DNA of 64,000 nucleotides from an uncultured Clostridium sp. (GCA_945915475.1 CAMEFI010000007.1:1-64000); one strand, 5' to 3'; counted from the stretch's first letter, positions 1 through 9,228 are shown. A program made the numbers and translations. The notes: generated by a model not told the origin, from the sequence alone.

Positions 1-50
1 CAAATATGTACTCTGTTTTTTCGTTGGCACTAACAGCGATTGTAACCTAA

Positions 51-83
51 TCAATATTCTTTTGTTGCTATTCTATATTCCAT
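51..83 (-). other. possible start of the next gene, broken after 10 codons
   Basis: After the sugar kinase stop at 160, an ATG at 83 sits 5 bases behind a good ribosome site (GGGAGG). The frame stops after ten codons (MEYRIATKEY). The start resembles N-acetyltransferase openings of the type MEYRIATKED, and a neighbouring frame stays open to the window edge (VTIAVSANEKTEY), so a frameshifted GNAT-like gene is possible. Only 80 bases are visible, so this is a guess. The rest of 1-159 shows no other gene. Confidence 0.2.
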
Positions 84-159
84 AGTGTCCTCCCTGTTCA
101 AATTTTATGTCCAAATAAGCAGAAATTAGCATCCTTGCAAATTGGGATTTATCGCTCAA

Positions 160-963
160 TCAGAAGCCTCCGTAGTGCATTAAAGTTTCCGCTGCAATTT
201 CTGAACCAACACTCATAGCCTTTTCAATATCTTTTTCAAGAATATACGAGCAGACAAACCCTGCATGATAACTGTCACCACACCCTGTTGTATCAATTAC
301 AGTATCAACTTTCACCGCCTTAGCTTTAAACTCTTTTCCCTTGTAATAAGTGACACTTCCACGCTCTGCAAGTGATATATTAAAAAGACATTCGTATTTA
401 TATGACAACTTTTTGAACTGTGGCAAGTATTCTTCCGAGCCACTAATCATAAAGAAATCCACAAATGGAGAGAATTTTTCCATGACATCAAAATCTCTAT
501 ATACATCAAAGTCTACCGCCAATTTAAATCCATAAGTTTTTTTCAGTTCAATTACCTGCGAAAAGCAAGATGCCCAAAAGTGAACAAAAATCACATCAGA
601 TTCAGATATTATTTTTATTTCAGTATCATTCAGAATAATATCATCAAGTATTCTTCCGTTCCACGAATTATCTTTATAATACCTGTCGCCTTCCGCTGTA
701 AGGTAAGTTTTGTTATTGGCTGTTGGATATCTTTTATCTACTCGAATATGTGTCTTATCAATATTAAGCTCTGAAATTGAATCCATTATCACCTCTGCAT
801 ATTTGTCATTCCCGACAACCCCAAGAAGTGTAACATTAATACTCCTAAAGCGTGATGCATGTGCAGCAAAATTCAGTGCTTCTCCTCCTGGTCTGATTAT
901 ATCAGTACCATCAAAGACATCTACACATAAGCAGGGAAGTGCTGTTAGTTTAATTTTCTTCAT
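160..963 (-). CDS. PfkB-family sugar kinase (FrlD-like)
   Basis: Cytoplasmic ribokinase/PfkB-family kinase that would phosphorylate a sugar or sugar derivative with ATP. The N-terminal substrate signature appears as PGGEALNFA near residue 25 and the C-terminal PfkB signature as DTTGCGDSYHAGF near residue 226, with the catalytic aspartate in GCGD. At 267 residues it is short for the family (about 300) and close in size to fructoselysine 6-kinases of the FrlD type, which also lack the lid insertions. The start is supported by AAAGAGG seven bases upstream. The substrate cannot be read from the sequence; FrlD-like is an inference, and neighbouring fructoselysine genes are outside the window or absent. 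Confidence 0.8.
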   Translation of the reverse strand: MKKIKLTALPCLCVDVFDGTDIIRPGGEALNFAAHASRFRSINVTLLGVVGNDKYAEVIMDSISELNIDKTHIRVDKRYPTANNKTYLTAEGDRYYKDNSWNGRILDDIILNDTEIKIISESDVIFVHFWASCFSQVIELKKTYGFKLAVDFDVYRDFDVMEKFSPFVDFFMISGSEEYLPQFKKLSYKYECLFNISLAERGSVTYYKGKEFKAKAVKVDTVIDTTGCGDSYHAGFVCSYILEKDIEKAMSVGSEIAAETLMHYGGF

Positions 964-1040
964 AACAAACCTCTTTCAAATTCAAATTAATATAGTGACA
1001 TATTTTCATAAGCTTCCCACTCCTGCCACAATAAATCCGA

Positions 1041-2909
1041 TCAAACCTCATCACCCATATCTTTTACATACAGGTACACCATTGGTTGGTCGTCACTATA
1101 TTCTTTCCCCGGAACAATCTCCAACATTACTTTATGATAAGAATCCATAACTTGCCGTCTGTATGTGATACGGACAGTCTGCATACTATTCTTCACAAAC
1201 TGTTCTCTAAGTGCATACAGATTGGTTTTTTCTAAGAACATTTCCATATCGTCTTCATATACCATATGACATTTTGCAAAATCCTCAAGCCAAGTCTGCA
1301 GATTTCTGGAAAAACCGTTGGCTTCATCTTTTTCCAAAACATCCATTTTGATAATATCAAACTCACCCGATTCCAGATTTGCTTTCAATATTTTGAGATA
1401 AGAATCGCATAGCACAAGATAATTCTCTTCCTTTGTTCTTCGGTTAACACCTTTCGAAATATAGAAATTCTCCTTATCCTGATACATCCTCTTATCCGCA
1501 AGCTTCTCAAGATCTTCCAAACACGTATCTGCATTCTCTTGACCAACGGCATATCCAATGGCAATGCTGACAATATAATCTACCTTTTGACAGGTCTCAG
1601 CTTCTTCTTTGATTTTTTGTTTCATTTTCTCCGGGTCTACTCCGCCTTGTGTAATAAGTGCGACGAACTCATCTCCACCTACTCGATAACATTGACCGAA
1701 GGTTCCAATACCGCGTAAAATACACTGTGCAGCATCATAAATCATAGCATCTCCTACATCATGCCCTTTGGAATCATTGACAGCTTTCAAGCCATTCACA
1801 TCCATCGCCAACAAAATCAAATTTTCCGGCCAATTTCTGTTCTTTTTCATTTCAGATATCCGGTATTCATAAGCAAAACGATTATACAATCCGGTAAGGG
1901 GATCAATCTCCGTCATCTTTTTCATCAGTTGTGTATAACTATAATTATCCGTGATATCGCTTAAGGTAAGGATATGGCCTCTGTCCTTGCCATTGCTATT
2001 TAAAACCTTATATTTGGGTTTATAAACTTTATCTTCAATTGTCACAACCTTTTTCTCTTCACTCATAGAAATCAAGTCCTTCACAATTGCATTTCCATTC
2101 TCCCGAAAATTCGGATACATTCCTTGGAGTGGCTCGTTAAAATATATGATTCGATTATCCTCATCCAGTGCTATAATTCCTAAAGCCAGATTGTCAATCA
2201 CATAATTACGTGCCAATTCCACTGTATCAATCAAATCATATTTTGCAAGAGCTATCGCCATGAAAATGGTACAGATTGCGTAGGAAAGAGAAGTGGTATC
2301 ATAGCCTCCCGTCACTCCAAGCAGGAAAAATACAAATCCCGCCATGGCACAGACAACGCATGCCAGCATATAGCACATCTGGATTTTTCTCTTTTTTCTC
2401 CTTTCTCTTGCCAGAATTGTAATAACAACTGCAAATATCACAACAAAATAGAGAACAAGAGAAACCGTATATACATTATACATCACACCATGTCCGTAAT
2501 TATTGTGTGGAAACAGCCCTTCTGTCGAATACTCCACGTCAGTATAAAACCAATTTTGTAATGGATAACTAAAGACCATTATCGCAATGGATAAATGAAA
2601 AAGTGTCAAAAGAAGCTGCACTTTCCTCGGAATCGTAATCTCACAGTATTGCATGATAAACAGAAAGAATGTCAATGGAATAAACACCTTCCCCACATAA
2701 GAAAACTTCGTTCCAAGCAGAATTTGTTCCTTGTCACGCTCTATAATCTCAATAAATGAACCAATGTTGTTTACCAAAGTGGCAATACAAAAAAGAACCA
2801 GGTAAGTATGTTCTTTACCTCTCCAGTTACCTATCAGATAAATTGCACCCACAGAAAGAATAATAATACTTAGACTTTGTATTAGAACAATCATGTTGTA
2901 TGTATCCAA
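1041..2909 (-). CDS. membrane diguanylate cyclase, 7TM-GGDEF
   Basis: Predicted inner-membrane enzyme making cyclic di-GMP from two GTP. About 230 residues of hydrophobic helices match the histidine-kinase-type 7TM sensor fold, followed by a short PAS-like segment, then a GGDEF domain opening with DPLTGLYNR and carrying an exact GGDEF motif. The RxxD inhibitory site that normally lies five residues before GGDEF is absent. A C-terminal extension of about 150 residues follows the cyclase, which I do not recognise. The longest frame opens at 2954 without a ribosome site; a TTG at 2909 preceded by AAAGGGG with 8-base spacing is the better start, and an ATG at 2894 is the alternative. Confidence 0.85.
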   Translation of the reverse strand: MDTYNMIVLIQSLSIIILSVGAIYLIGNWRGKEHTYLVLFCIATLVNNIGSFIEIIERDKEQILLGTKFSYVGKVFIPLTFFLFIMQYCEITIPRKVQLLLTLFHLSIAIMVFSYPLQNWFYTDVEYSTEGLFPHNNYGHGVMYNVYTVSLVLYFVVIFAVVITILARERRKKRKIQMCYMLACVVCAMAGFVFFLLGVTGGYDTTSLSYAICTIFMAIALAKYDLIDTVELARNYVIDNLALGIIALDEDNRIIYFNEPLQGMYPNFRENGNAIVKDLISMSEEKKVVTIEDKVYKPKYKVLNSNGKDRGHILTLSDITDNYSYTQLMKKMTEIDPLTGLYNRFAYEYRISEMKKNRNWPENLILLAMDVNGLKAVNDSKGHDVGDAMIYDAAQCILRGIGTFGQCYRVGGDEFVALITQGGVDPEKMKQKIKEEAETCQKVDYIVSIAIGYAVGQENADTCLEDLEKLADKRMYQDKENFYISKGVNRRTKEENYLVLCDSYLKILKANLESGEFDIIKMDVLEKDEANGFSRNLQTWLEDFAKCHMVYEDDMEMFLEKTNLYALREQFVKNSMQTVRITYRRQVMDSYHKVMLEIVPGKEYSDDQPMVYLYVKDMGDEV

Positions 2910-3071
2910 TCCCCAATCCCCTTTCCATCTACATATAATTTTATTATACATCATTTAAGAAGAATGGCAAATAAATCTGTTGTTTCAAAATAGCAAATTC
3001 TAATTTTATTAGCTAAACACTTTTCAAAGAATTAGTCTTTTGATTTCTTCAAATCATTTTCTTTTAATATT

Positions 3072-3728
3072 TTAAATATATAAAGATAATTTTTCCATCT
3101 CTGTTTCCAAAAGCTTATAAACCATTGCCACCAGATATCCATCTGCTATTGCATGGTTTAATCTTACGGAAACAGGCATCATAAGTCTTCCATTTTCTTC
3201 TCTGTACTTTCCCCAATTGACAATTGGTGCAAAAAACAGAAAACCATCAGGCAGTTCTATATTTAAAGAATCGTAAGAAAGCCATGAGATATAAGATGCA
3301 TCGAACCAGTTAGGATGCCCCTCCATGTCAAGTCCGTACTCTCTTGTTTCTTTTGCCTGCTGTATATCCTTAGAGCAATGTTCATAAAATTCCCTGTAGT
3401 CTTCATAATAAGTTGTATACACAGGTGTACATGTCTCTGTGTCCTCATGAAAAATATACTGCGTCGGATTAATCTTGTCATAGCAGACCAGTTCATCTGT
3501 CTCCCAGAAATATCCCATCTTATAATCATCCCTGGAATTAAGCACCTTTGACAATACATACAAGAAATTGATATAGAATTTTGTACCTGTTCTGTCAGAG
3601 AACTCCTTAAGTCCTGTAACGTCAATCCGTGCAGTCATTGAAGTAGAACACTTGCAATCCTTTGTAAAATGTGTGTATACCCCTTTTCTATAATACTTGT
3701 CCTTATCAATAATTCTATAGTCCATCAT
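3072..3728 (-). CDS. chloramphenicol acetyltransferase-family protein (type A-like)
   Basis: Trimeric CAT-fold enzyme that would transfer acetyl from acetyl-CoA to the 3-hydroxyl of chloramphenicol or a related acceptor. Its 218 residues match the usual length of about 219. The catalytic motif HxxxDG is present as HAIADG near residue 195, and the conserved N-terminal layout (F/YTH, then SMTARIDVTGL) is visible. Start at 3728 has AAAGGAG just upstream; a second ATG follows directly. The 230 bases upstream form several stacked hairpins and a short frame, which could be a leader. Divergent chromosomal CAT relatives do not always give resistance, so the substrate is inferred. Confidence 0.85.
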   Translation of the reverse strand: MMDYRIIDKDKYYRKGVYTHFTKDCKCSTSMTARIDVTGLKEFSDRTGTKFYINFLYVLSKVLNSRDDYKMGYFWETDELVCYDKINPTQYIFHEDTETCTPVYTTYYEDYREFYEHCSKDIQQAKETREYGLDMEGHPNWFDASYISWLSYDSLNIELPDGFLFFAPIVNWGKYREENGRLMMPVSVRLNHAIADGYLVAMVYKLLETEMEKLSLYI

Positions 3729-3776
3729 TTCCTCTCCTTTATCTGCACATTGTAATCATCTATCTCGACTCCTCTA

Positions 3777-3959
3777 TCAAATACTCTGCCACATTTCCAG
3801 TATTTCTATTTCACCCTTGCAAGCAAGTGAAATTGTTTTCATTATATCGTGAACTCGCACTTCGTGCTTTATCGCCTGTTTCACAGGCTGTTCACTCAAT
3901 AATGGCAAAAGAAAAACAAATGCCTGCTTCGCAGTCGCTTGTTTTTCTTTTTTGCTCAT
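3777..3959 (-). CDS. possible 60-codon leader ORF upstream of the cat-like gene
   Basis: A frame beginning MSKKEKQATAK runs through the hairpin-rich stretch directly upstream of the cat-like gene, on the same strand, ending 48 bases before its start. A weak ribosome site (GAGGT, 10 bases from the ATG) is present. No recognised domain. The frame lies over several near-perfect inverted repeats, so it could simply be a by-product of those repeats. Short leader frames with hairpins are a known way to control cat genes by translational attenuation, but that link here is inference. Confidence 0.25.
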   Translation of the reverse strand: MSKKEKQATAKQAFVFLLPLLSEQPVKQAIKHEVRVHDIMKTISLACKGEIEILEMWQSI

Positions 3960-3960
3960 T
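3808..3960. repeat. array of nested hairpins upstream of the cat-like gene
   Basis: Four or more stems lie in about 150 bases: ATTTCAC (3808) pairs with GTGAAAT (3827); GTGAAC (3849) pairs with GTTCAC (3890) enclosing two small hairpins with TTC loops, GCAC-ttc-GTGC and GCCTGT-ttc-ACAGGC; then a long A/T-rich stem from 3901 to 3960 encloses CTGC-ttc-GCAG. The cloverleaf-like layout would form in RNA of either strand. It may be a leader structure for the cat-like gene or a small palindromic repeat. Confidence 0.6.
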
Positions 3961-4042
3961 ATATCATACCTCACATTCAATCATAAGTGAAGAAAATCAT
4001 ATCCATACATGACATTTGTCATATATTCATTGAGATTTCCAT

Positions 4043-4519
4043 TTATTCCTTACAGGCTTCAATACTCTTTTTGAAAAGCGGATTGACGTCCATATTTTTC
4101 CAGCCCATGAATTCTCCAAGCATTTTAATTTTTCTTTCCTCTGAATCCATGTCACAATTTTGTTCTATCTGCTGCACACTTCTTTTTAATTTCTGAAGAT
4201 ACTCCCTGCTGTCACGCAGAATTTCTTTCCACTCATCTGCCTCATATACCCGGTCCCAGGCCGGACAGCAATAGCGAATCTGGTCTAATTTCTCCATTTT
4301 TTCAATTGACATTTCACTTAACTTTTCATTTACAAAAATAGGAAAGTCCTTTGTGTCCGGTATTGCATCTCCTGAAAAAACAACGCCCTCCTCCTCATAC
4401 ACATAAGAGATATGCCCGGCAGAATGTCCCGGTGTATCCAACACCTTCAAAGTAATTCTGCTCTCCGGATGCAGGATATCCCCCTCCTTTACAATCTCAT
4501 TTACCGTAACAGATTCCAT
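4043..4519 (-). pseudogene. metallo-beta-lactamase-fold hydrolase, N-terminus missing
   Basis: The 158-residue frame carries the second half of a metallo-beta-lactamase fold: DTPGHSAGHISYV, in which the histidine is the third metal-binding region, and SGDAI, containing the bridging aspartate. The first half, with the HxHxDH metal motif, is absent. The frame starts inside the last codons of the upstream TetR gene, which it overlaps by 23 bases, so the missing part was probably removed by a deletion that joined the remnant to the tetR tail. It could be translated by coupling but should not bind two metals in the usual way. Confidence 0.75.
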
Positions 4520-5078
4520 CCAAAAATATACGGATACTATTTCGAATGTATTCCTGCTTCTTAAGCTTCGTCAGTTTCCTCCCGAAGGATGCATCTAAGA
4601 ACACAAATCCAAAATTCATGGAAAGAAACATCATAGCCAGACTCTCACAATCTCCATTGGTGATTTTCCCAGTCTCGTACATTTCCTGAAAATACTGTAC
4701 CAGCACCTTCTTAAATACCTGCGGCACTTTCAATATTCCTTCTGCCGTATCCGGATATAGCTCCGGTGTCCGAAGTCCCATTGACACCTTGACCATACGC
4801 GGTGTTACTTTTCTCATATAGACTTCCGAAAAACCAGTCAAATCCTTTTCCAGCTCTCCGGTATAGGAGAAATCCTCCTCGGACAAATTGGGATTCCATT
4901 TTGGAAGCTGCATCGCCGATAGTACAATTTCTTTTTTCCCGCTAAATTTGCGGAAAATGGTACATTCATTTATCCCCGCTTTTGTAGCAATATCCTTTGT
5001 TGTCGTGGCAGAATAACCTCGTTCCATAATTAAGTTCATTGTGGATTCAATAATTTTACTCTGGGTTTCGTCCATCAT
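4497..5078 (-). CDS. TetR-family transcriptional regulator
   Basis: DNA-binding repressor with an N-terminal helix-turn-helix: residues 5-50 read ...IIESTMNLIMERGYSATTTKDIATKAGI, followed by the recognition segment NECTIFRKFSGKKEIV. The C-terminal ligand-binding half (about 140 residues) is alpha-helical and not diagnostic. Length 193 is normal. A consensus promoter lies upstream (TTGACA, 17 bases, TAAAAT) and an 18-base perfect palindrome sits just after the -10 box, which fits autorepression. The neighbour downstream is a truncated hydrolase; in intact relatives such a pair would be a regulator and its target. The effector is unknown. Confidence 0.9.
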   Translation of the reverse strand: MMDETQSKIIESTMNLIMERGYSATTTKDIATKAGINECTIFRKFSGKKEIVLSAMQLPKWNPNLSEEDFSYTGELEKDLTGFSEVYMRKVTPRMVKVSMGLRTPELYPDTAEGILKVPQVFKKVLVQYFQEMYETGKITNGDCESLAMMFLSMNFGFVFLDASFGRKLTKLKKQEYIRNSIRIFLDGICYGK

Positions 5079-5093
5079 AGGTTTTATTCTCCT

Positions 5094-5139
5094 TGCAAGT
5101 GAATACTTGCATTTTAAAATACACCATGAAAAATGTCAA
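5094..5139 (-). promoter_or_regulatory. tetR promoter with palindromic operator
   Basis: On the minus strand TTGACA (5139-5134) and TAAAAT (5116-5111) are separated by 17 bases. Overlapping the last base of the -10 box and extending to 5094 is the inverted repeat TGCAAGT-gaat... in the plus reading, TGCAAGT (5094-5100), gaat, ACTTGCA (5105-5111). It lies over the expected transcription start and just before the AAGGAG ribosome site, a typical TetR autoregulatory arrangement. Confidence 0.75.
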
Positions 5140-5185
5140 TTCCTTTATCAGGCTTTTTTTACCCGATTATCCAGCCGTTTAATCT

Positions 5186-5779
5186 TCATCCCCCCGACGC
5201 AATTTCACGAATGGTTTTACCCGACATCACTGCCCGGATTACATAATCCCGATCCTCATCATATCTTTTGAATCGCTGCACTGCACCCTGTACATCCTGG
5301 TATACTTTCCAGTAACCGGAATAGGCATAATTCTTCCCTTCATTTGCAAGAAAACCTATCACATCATGCAACGGATATTCCAGAAATATGCCAATCTCAT
5401 GAGGGAATATGATTTTATCACACTTATAGCTGTCAATGCGTTCCGACAACTGATCCAGCATATCATCAATACTTCCACAGTGATACCCAAATCCCTTCAA
5501 AAAGATCTGATTCTCCTCTAAATGCAGATACTCTTCTATTTCTTTTTTCCTGTATAGTAATAAGATTCCTTTTCCTCCCTTTATCCTCAAGAAACGATAC
5601 CGAATTACGGTTCCCTCCAGCAGATACCGGATCTGGCATAATTCCTGCCAGGTTATTGTCATGATATTGGCCGCCTTGCTTCCATTTAACACCGGTGCAC
5701 AATGAATTGCCAGCATAAGAGTCGTTTTCCGTTCTCCGTCTTCTAATGAATTTAATTGTATCATCTCCTGTATCGGCAT
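5186..5779 (-). CDS. DUF3793 family protein
   Basis: Soluble protein of a Clostridia-specific family of unknown function. The diagnostic C-terminal stretch is present: FPHEIGIFLEYPLHDVIGFL near residue 125 and NYAYSGYWKVYQD near residue 150. The N-terminal half contains a HCAPVLNGSKAANIM segment typical of the family. Members often sit near iron or flavodoxin genes, but here it follows an FtsX-type ABC permease with a 50-base gap and may be cotranscribed with it. Several starts are possible (5791, 5779, 5764); 5779 is preceded by GTGGAAGGA and is chosen with low certainty. No function should be assigned. Confidence 0.75.
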   Translation of the reverse strand: MPIQEMIQLNSLEDGERKTTLMLAIHCAPVLNGSKAANIMTITWQELCQIRYLLEGTVIRYRFLRIKGGKGILLLYRKKEIEEYLHLEENQIFLKGFGYHCGSIDDMLDQLSERIDSYKCDKIIFPHEIGIFLEYPLHDVIGFLANEGKNYAYSGYWKVYQDVQGAVQRFKRYDEDRDYVIRAVMSGKTIREIASGG

Positions 5780-5831
5780 TCCTTCCACCACTTTTTCTTT
5801 TTAGTATGTCCGGTTTGCCAATTCCTATGTG

Positions 5832-8345
5832 TCACTCCACATTTTTCAATGCTTCATCCATCGGAATCTTCTTAATCCTTCTGTAGTCCAAAATCATAAC
5901 CAGCAGATAGCCAATCAACACAAAGAAAAACATTTTTACATATCCCTTCGGTTTAATTACAAAAGCAAACCATCCGCTATAACTGAACATAATCATTTTC
6001 CATGCCTGCGTCATAACCAATGCGCCTAACACAACACTAACAATATCTGCAATAATTAAAATTATGGTTGTAGAAAGCAGATAGAGACTTGCTATTTCAC
6101 GATTCTCGTAACCTAAAATTTTTGTCATGGATATGGCATTTTCATTTTTCTCTATAATAATTTTAGTGAGCAGATAAATGAGTACCGCTGATAACAGAAT
6201 ACACAAAATCTGAAAATAATCCATGTAAGACCCCATGGAATGATCTAACTGGTCACACATTTTTGTAATATCCCGTTCCGTAATCACTGTTGCAATATCT
6301 TCTTCCTCAATATCAGTAATTTCCGCATCCGACAGATAGCCTGAAAATTCTTCTTTATCCAAATCAAATACTAACCGATAGTTTTCAATTGACATGAAAA
6401 CTGCAATACTCTGGCATTTTTCATAAACACCCACAACTCTAAACTGGTACTGTTTGCTCTCATACTTTTCATCCAGTAAAACAGTATCTCCCACCGTCAG
6501 ATTATATTTATCCCGAAAAGGCTCTGAAATGTAGACTTCGTTACTTTTAAGTGTTGCCAGGTCCTCAATCCTTACATATCTGCTGTCCTTGGAAATTCCA
6601 TACACCGAAACCTCTTCATTTAATGCGTCACTTTTTTTCTGGAGAGAATACATACTGAATTTCTCAGCATCCTTATTTCCTGTGCCAATCACATCTCCCT
6701 CTTCATCCTCGTAGGACTTCAATATATACTGATACTTTGCAAACATCATATCTGTAGCATTTTCTTTGTAATAATCCAGTGTGGACGGCATTCCCACCGC
6801 CATGGCAAGCATGATCATGATAAAGAAAACCCCAAAGAAAAGAATGATATAATTGGGAATGTTCTGGAATATAATCCGCAGACGGAATCTCCTTAAAAAT
6901 TTCCACCTTGGAAGCTGCATGGCCTTCTTACGCTTTGTTTTCTTTAAATCATGACGCAAAAACTGCAGTGGTGTGTGCTGCATCATTTTGATAATAACCA
7001 AGAGGTTTACCACAAACATCAGCACCACAGGAATGAAAGTTGTCTTAAAAAACGCCTCCGTATTCCATATTGTTTCGTAAGTTGGAAGGCTATAGCTATT
7101 GTAATACATGGATACCACAACATTTTTAAAGACTGTATATCCAAGGAGATTACCAATGCCCGCTGCAATCATCGTTACAATCACCGGCATGGCAAGGTAG
7201 TGTCGAATCAGCTCTCCTTTTGTATACCCGGAGGCACGAAGTGTCCCGATAGCTGATGCTTCCTTTGTAATGGTATTGCTGATGGTAACTGCAAATATGA
7301 ATGCAATAATCACAATCAAAATATCCAGCAACACACCGCCCATGGCTTTATCTGACCCCATATCCTCTGTAGCAAAAGTAATAGCCGGATTCCCATATTG
7401 GGGAACATAATCCTTAAGTTCATTAGCATTTACCACAGTCTGTGTAAGCAATGCTTTCATAAAATCATCTGAAAAACTCTTCTCTTCCTTTTCATCCAAA
7501 GGCTGTTCATCGTACTGCCATGCATATGCATAATGAACCGCCTTGTCTAACCGCTCAAATCCACTCTCCGTTACCATTGCCACATCAAACTTTAATGCAT
7601 CAAACATCAGGTCGGTACTTTTTTCATGAAGGGTAGAATAATTCACATAGGCAATGAGTCCTGTAACTTTGTAGATCTGTCCACTGACTGAAATGGTATC
7701 TCCCACTTTAATTCCTGTATTATCTGCATGCATACGGTCAATGGCAATTTCATCCTTTGTCTCCGGCAGACTTCCCTCCATAAGGCAAGCCAGATTAACA
7801 TCTTCCGTCTTCACATACACCCGAATGGTTCCATCTACAATGCCATCATTATTGTTATCTTCCTCTTCATTTCTGTAAAAATTTTCATATAACGTTACCG
7901 GAACCGCTTTAAAGTCCGGATCATTTAATTCATACTTTTCCTCGGCATCTGCATATTCCTCATCAATTTCCTGCTGAATCTCTTCCCATGCATCATCATA
8001 TGCTTTCGGATACGCCTCATCCAACTTTTTTTTTGCCGTATCCAGATAATACTGCTTCATGTCAGCCTTTTCTCCTGACTCGACAGCAGAAATCAACTCC
8101 TTATCTGCTTTATTTTTCAATTCAAAATGCCCATCTTCCAGCTTGTATTTTTCCACGCCCTCATCTGCTGCTTTCATCATACTGCCATTGGCAACATACA
8201 TTCCGGATACAAATCCAATGGTAAGAATCAAAAACAGGCTTACCACAAGATACTTTTTCCAGTCTCCCAGCATTTCTCTTGGAATTCTTTTTATAAGGGG
8301 ATTTCTTATTTGGGATTTGTTGCTTTTTCGTTTTGTATTTTCCAT
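5832..8345 (-). CDS. ABC transporter permease, FtsX-type, two permease repeats
   Basis: Large membrane subunit (about 837 residues) of a MacB/FtsX-like transporter. A cytoplasmic basic N-terminus is followed by one helix (VVSLFLILTIGFVSGMYVA), a long extracytoplasmic domain of about 270 residues, three helices around residues 340-460, a second transmembrane-extracytoplasmic unit, and three closing helices. This is the doubled layout of permeases that handle peptides, lipids or antimicrobial peptides at the cell surface rather than classical import. The start at 8345 (MENTKRK) has AAGGGG ten bases upstream; the longer frame from 8366 has none. It overlaps neither neighbour and follows its ATPase by 14 bases. 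Substrate unknown. Confidence 0.88.
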   Translation of the reverse strand: MENTKRKSNKSQIRNPLIKRIPREMLGDWKKYLVVSLFLILTIGFVSGMYVANGSMMKAADEGVEKYKLEDGHFELKNKADKELISAVESGEKADMKQYYLDTAKKKLDEAYPKAYDDAWEEIQQEIDEEYADAEEKYELNDPDFKAVPVTLYENFYRNEEEDNNNDGIVDGTIRVYVKTEDVNLACLMEGSLPETKDEIAIDRMHADNTGIKVGDTISVSGQIYKVTGLIAYVNYSTLHEKSTDLMFDALKFDVAMVTESGFERLDKAVHYAYAWQYDEQPLDEKEEKSFSDDFMKALLTQTVVNANELKDYVPQYGNPAITFATEDMGSDKAMGGVLLDILIVIIAFIFAVTISNTITKEASAIGTLRASGYTKGELIRHYLAMPVIVTMIAAGIGNLLGYTVFKNVVVSMYYNSYSLPTYETIWNTEAFFKTTFIPVVLMFVVNLLVIIKMMQHTPLQFLRHDLKKTKRKKAMQLPRWKFLRRFRLRIIFQNIPNYIILFFGVFFIMIMLAMAVGMPSTLDYYKENATDMMFAKYQYILKSYEDEEGDVIGTGNKDAEKFSMYSLQKKSDALNEEVSVYGISKDSRYVRIEDLATLKSNEVYISEPFRDKYNLTVGDTVLLDEKYESKQYQFRVVGVYEKCQSIAVFMSIENYRLVFDLDKEEFSGYLSDAEITDIEEEDIATVITERDITKMCDQLDHSMGSYMDYFQILCILLSAVLIYLLTKIIIEKNENAISMTKILGYENREIASLYLLSTTIILIIADIVSVVLGALVMTQAWKMIMFSYSGWFAFVIKPKGYVKMFFFVLIGYLLVMILDYRRIKKIPMDEALKNVE

Positions 8346-8359
8346 ATTCGTCACGCCCC

Positions 8360-9076
8360 TTACCATTCCAAATCCACTGCTGATATCTTATCCTTATTGA
8401 TATCATTATGACGAACCATTCCATCCCGAAGCTTAATAACATGATCTGCCATATATCTAATTGCTTCATTGTGTGTAACCATAATAATGGTATTTCCATA
8501 TTTTTGATTCACATCTTCAATCAGTTTTAAGATTTCCTTTGATGTATTATAATCCAGTGCACCGGTAGGCTCATCGCAGAGCAAAATATCCGGATTTTTA
8601 ACAATGGCACGTCCAATGGAAACCCGTTGCTGCTGTCCACCGGAAAGCTGGTTTGGATGCTTGTATCTGTGGTCATACAGTCCAAGGGTATGTAAAAGCT
8701 CATCCATATCCAGCGGATTATCTGACAGATATGCCCCCACCTCAATATTTTCTTTTACATTCAGATTACCAATCAGATTATACATCTGAAACACATATCC
8801 AAGATGTTTTCTGCGATACTGTGTCAATTTCTTTTCTCCCATATCTTCCAGTTTATCTCCATTTATGGATATGTATCCTGAATCAGCACTATCTATCCCG
8901 CCAATAATATTAAGTAATGTAGACTTTCCGGAACCGGAAGGTCCAAGAAGTACACAAAACTCTCCCTTTGCAACAGAGAAATTCATTCCACGCAGTACCT
9001 CCTGACGGGTTTCCCCACTGCCAAATCCTTTCTTCAAATCTACAATTTCTAAAAAATTTCTTTCTATCTCTGACAT
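8360..9076 (-). CDS. ABC transporter ATP-binding protein (MacB/LolD type)
   Basis: Cytoplasmic ATPase driving the adjacent FtsX-type permease. Walker A is GPSGSGKST near residue 46, the Q-loop lies in [10 protein letters not shown], the signature is [14 protein letters not shown], Walker B is [12 protein letters not shown], and the switch histidine is in MVTHNE. This signature (LSGGQQQR with DEPTGALD) is the one seen in MacB, LolD and bacitracin-type exporters. The start at 9076 (MSEIER) is preferred to 9091 because GAGGGTG lies seven bases upstream. A palindromic operator overlaps the promoter, so expression is probably gated by a repressor not encoded next door. Confidence 0.93.
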   Translation of the reverse strand: MSEIERNFLEIVDLKKGFGSGETRQEVLRGMNFSVAKGEFCVLLGPSGSGKSTLLNIIGGIDSADSGYISINGDKLEDMGEKKLTQYRRKHLGYVFQMYNLIGNLNVKENIEVGAYLSDNPLDMDELLHTLGLYDHRYKHPNQLSGGQQQRVSIGRAIVKNPDILLCDEPTGALDYNTSKEILKLIEDVNQKYGNTIIMVTHNEAIRYMADHVIKLRDGMVRHNDINKDKISAVDLEW

Positions 9077-9101
9077 GATTTTCACCCTCATCCTTTCCTA
9101 T

Positions 9102-9150
9102 GGTTAGTTGCGACTAACCAACTATACCACATTCTTCCAGCTGTATGCAA
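9102..9150 (-). promoter_or_regulatory. promoter and palindromic operator of the ABC transporter operon
   Basis: On the minus strand TTGCAT (9150-9145) and TATAGT (9126-9121) are spaced by 18 bases. Two bases past the -10 box is the perfect 7-base inverted repeat GGTTAGT-tgcg-ACTAACC (9102-9119), covering the likely start of transcription. The shape resembles MarR- or TetR-type operators. No regulator gene lies beside it; the tetR at 5078 uses a different palindrome. Confidence 0.65.
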
Positions 9151-9228
9151 GCAAAATTTGAAATTATTTCTCATAATATTATTTTTCTTTATTACTGACA
9201 ACCTCTTCAATCACATTGTAATAAAACG

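Noticed and set aside
4009-4022. Palindrome ATGACA-tt-TGTCAT after the MBL remnant
   Set aside because: It has no promoter or gene placed to use it and can arise by chance in A/T-rich DNA.
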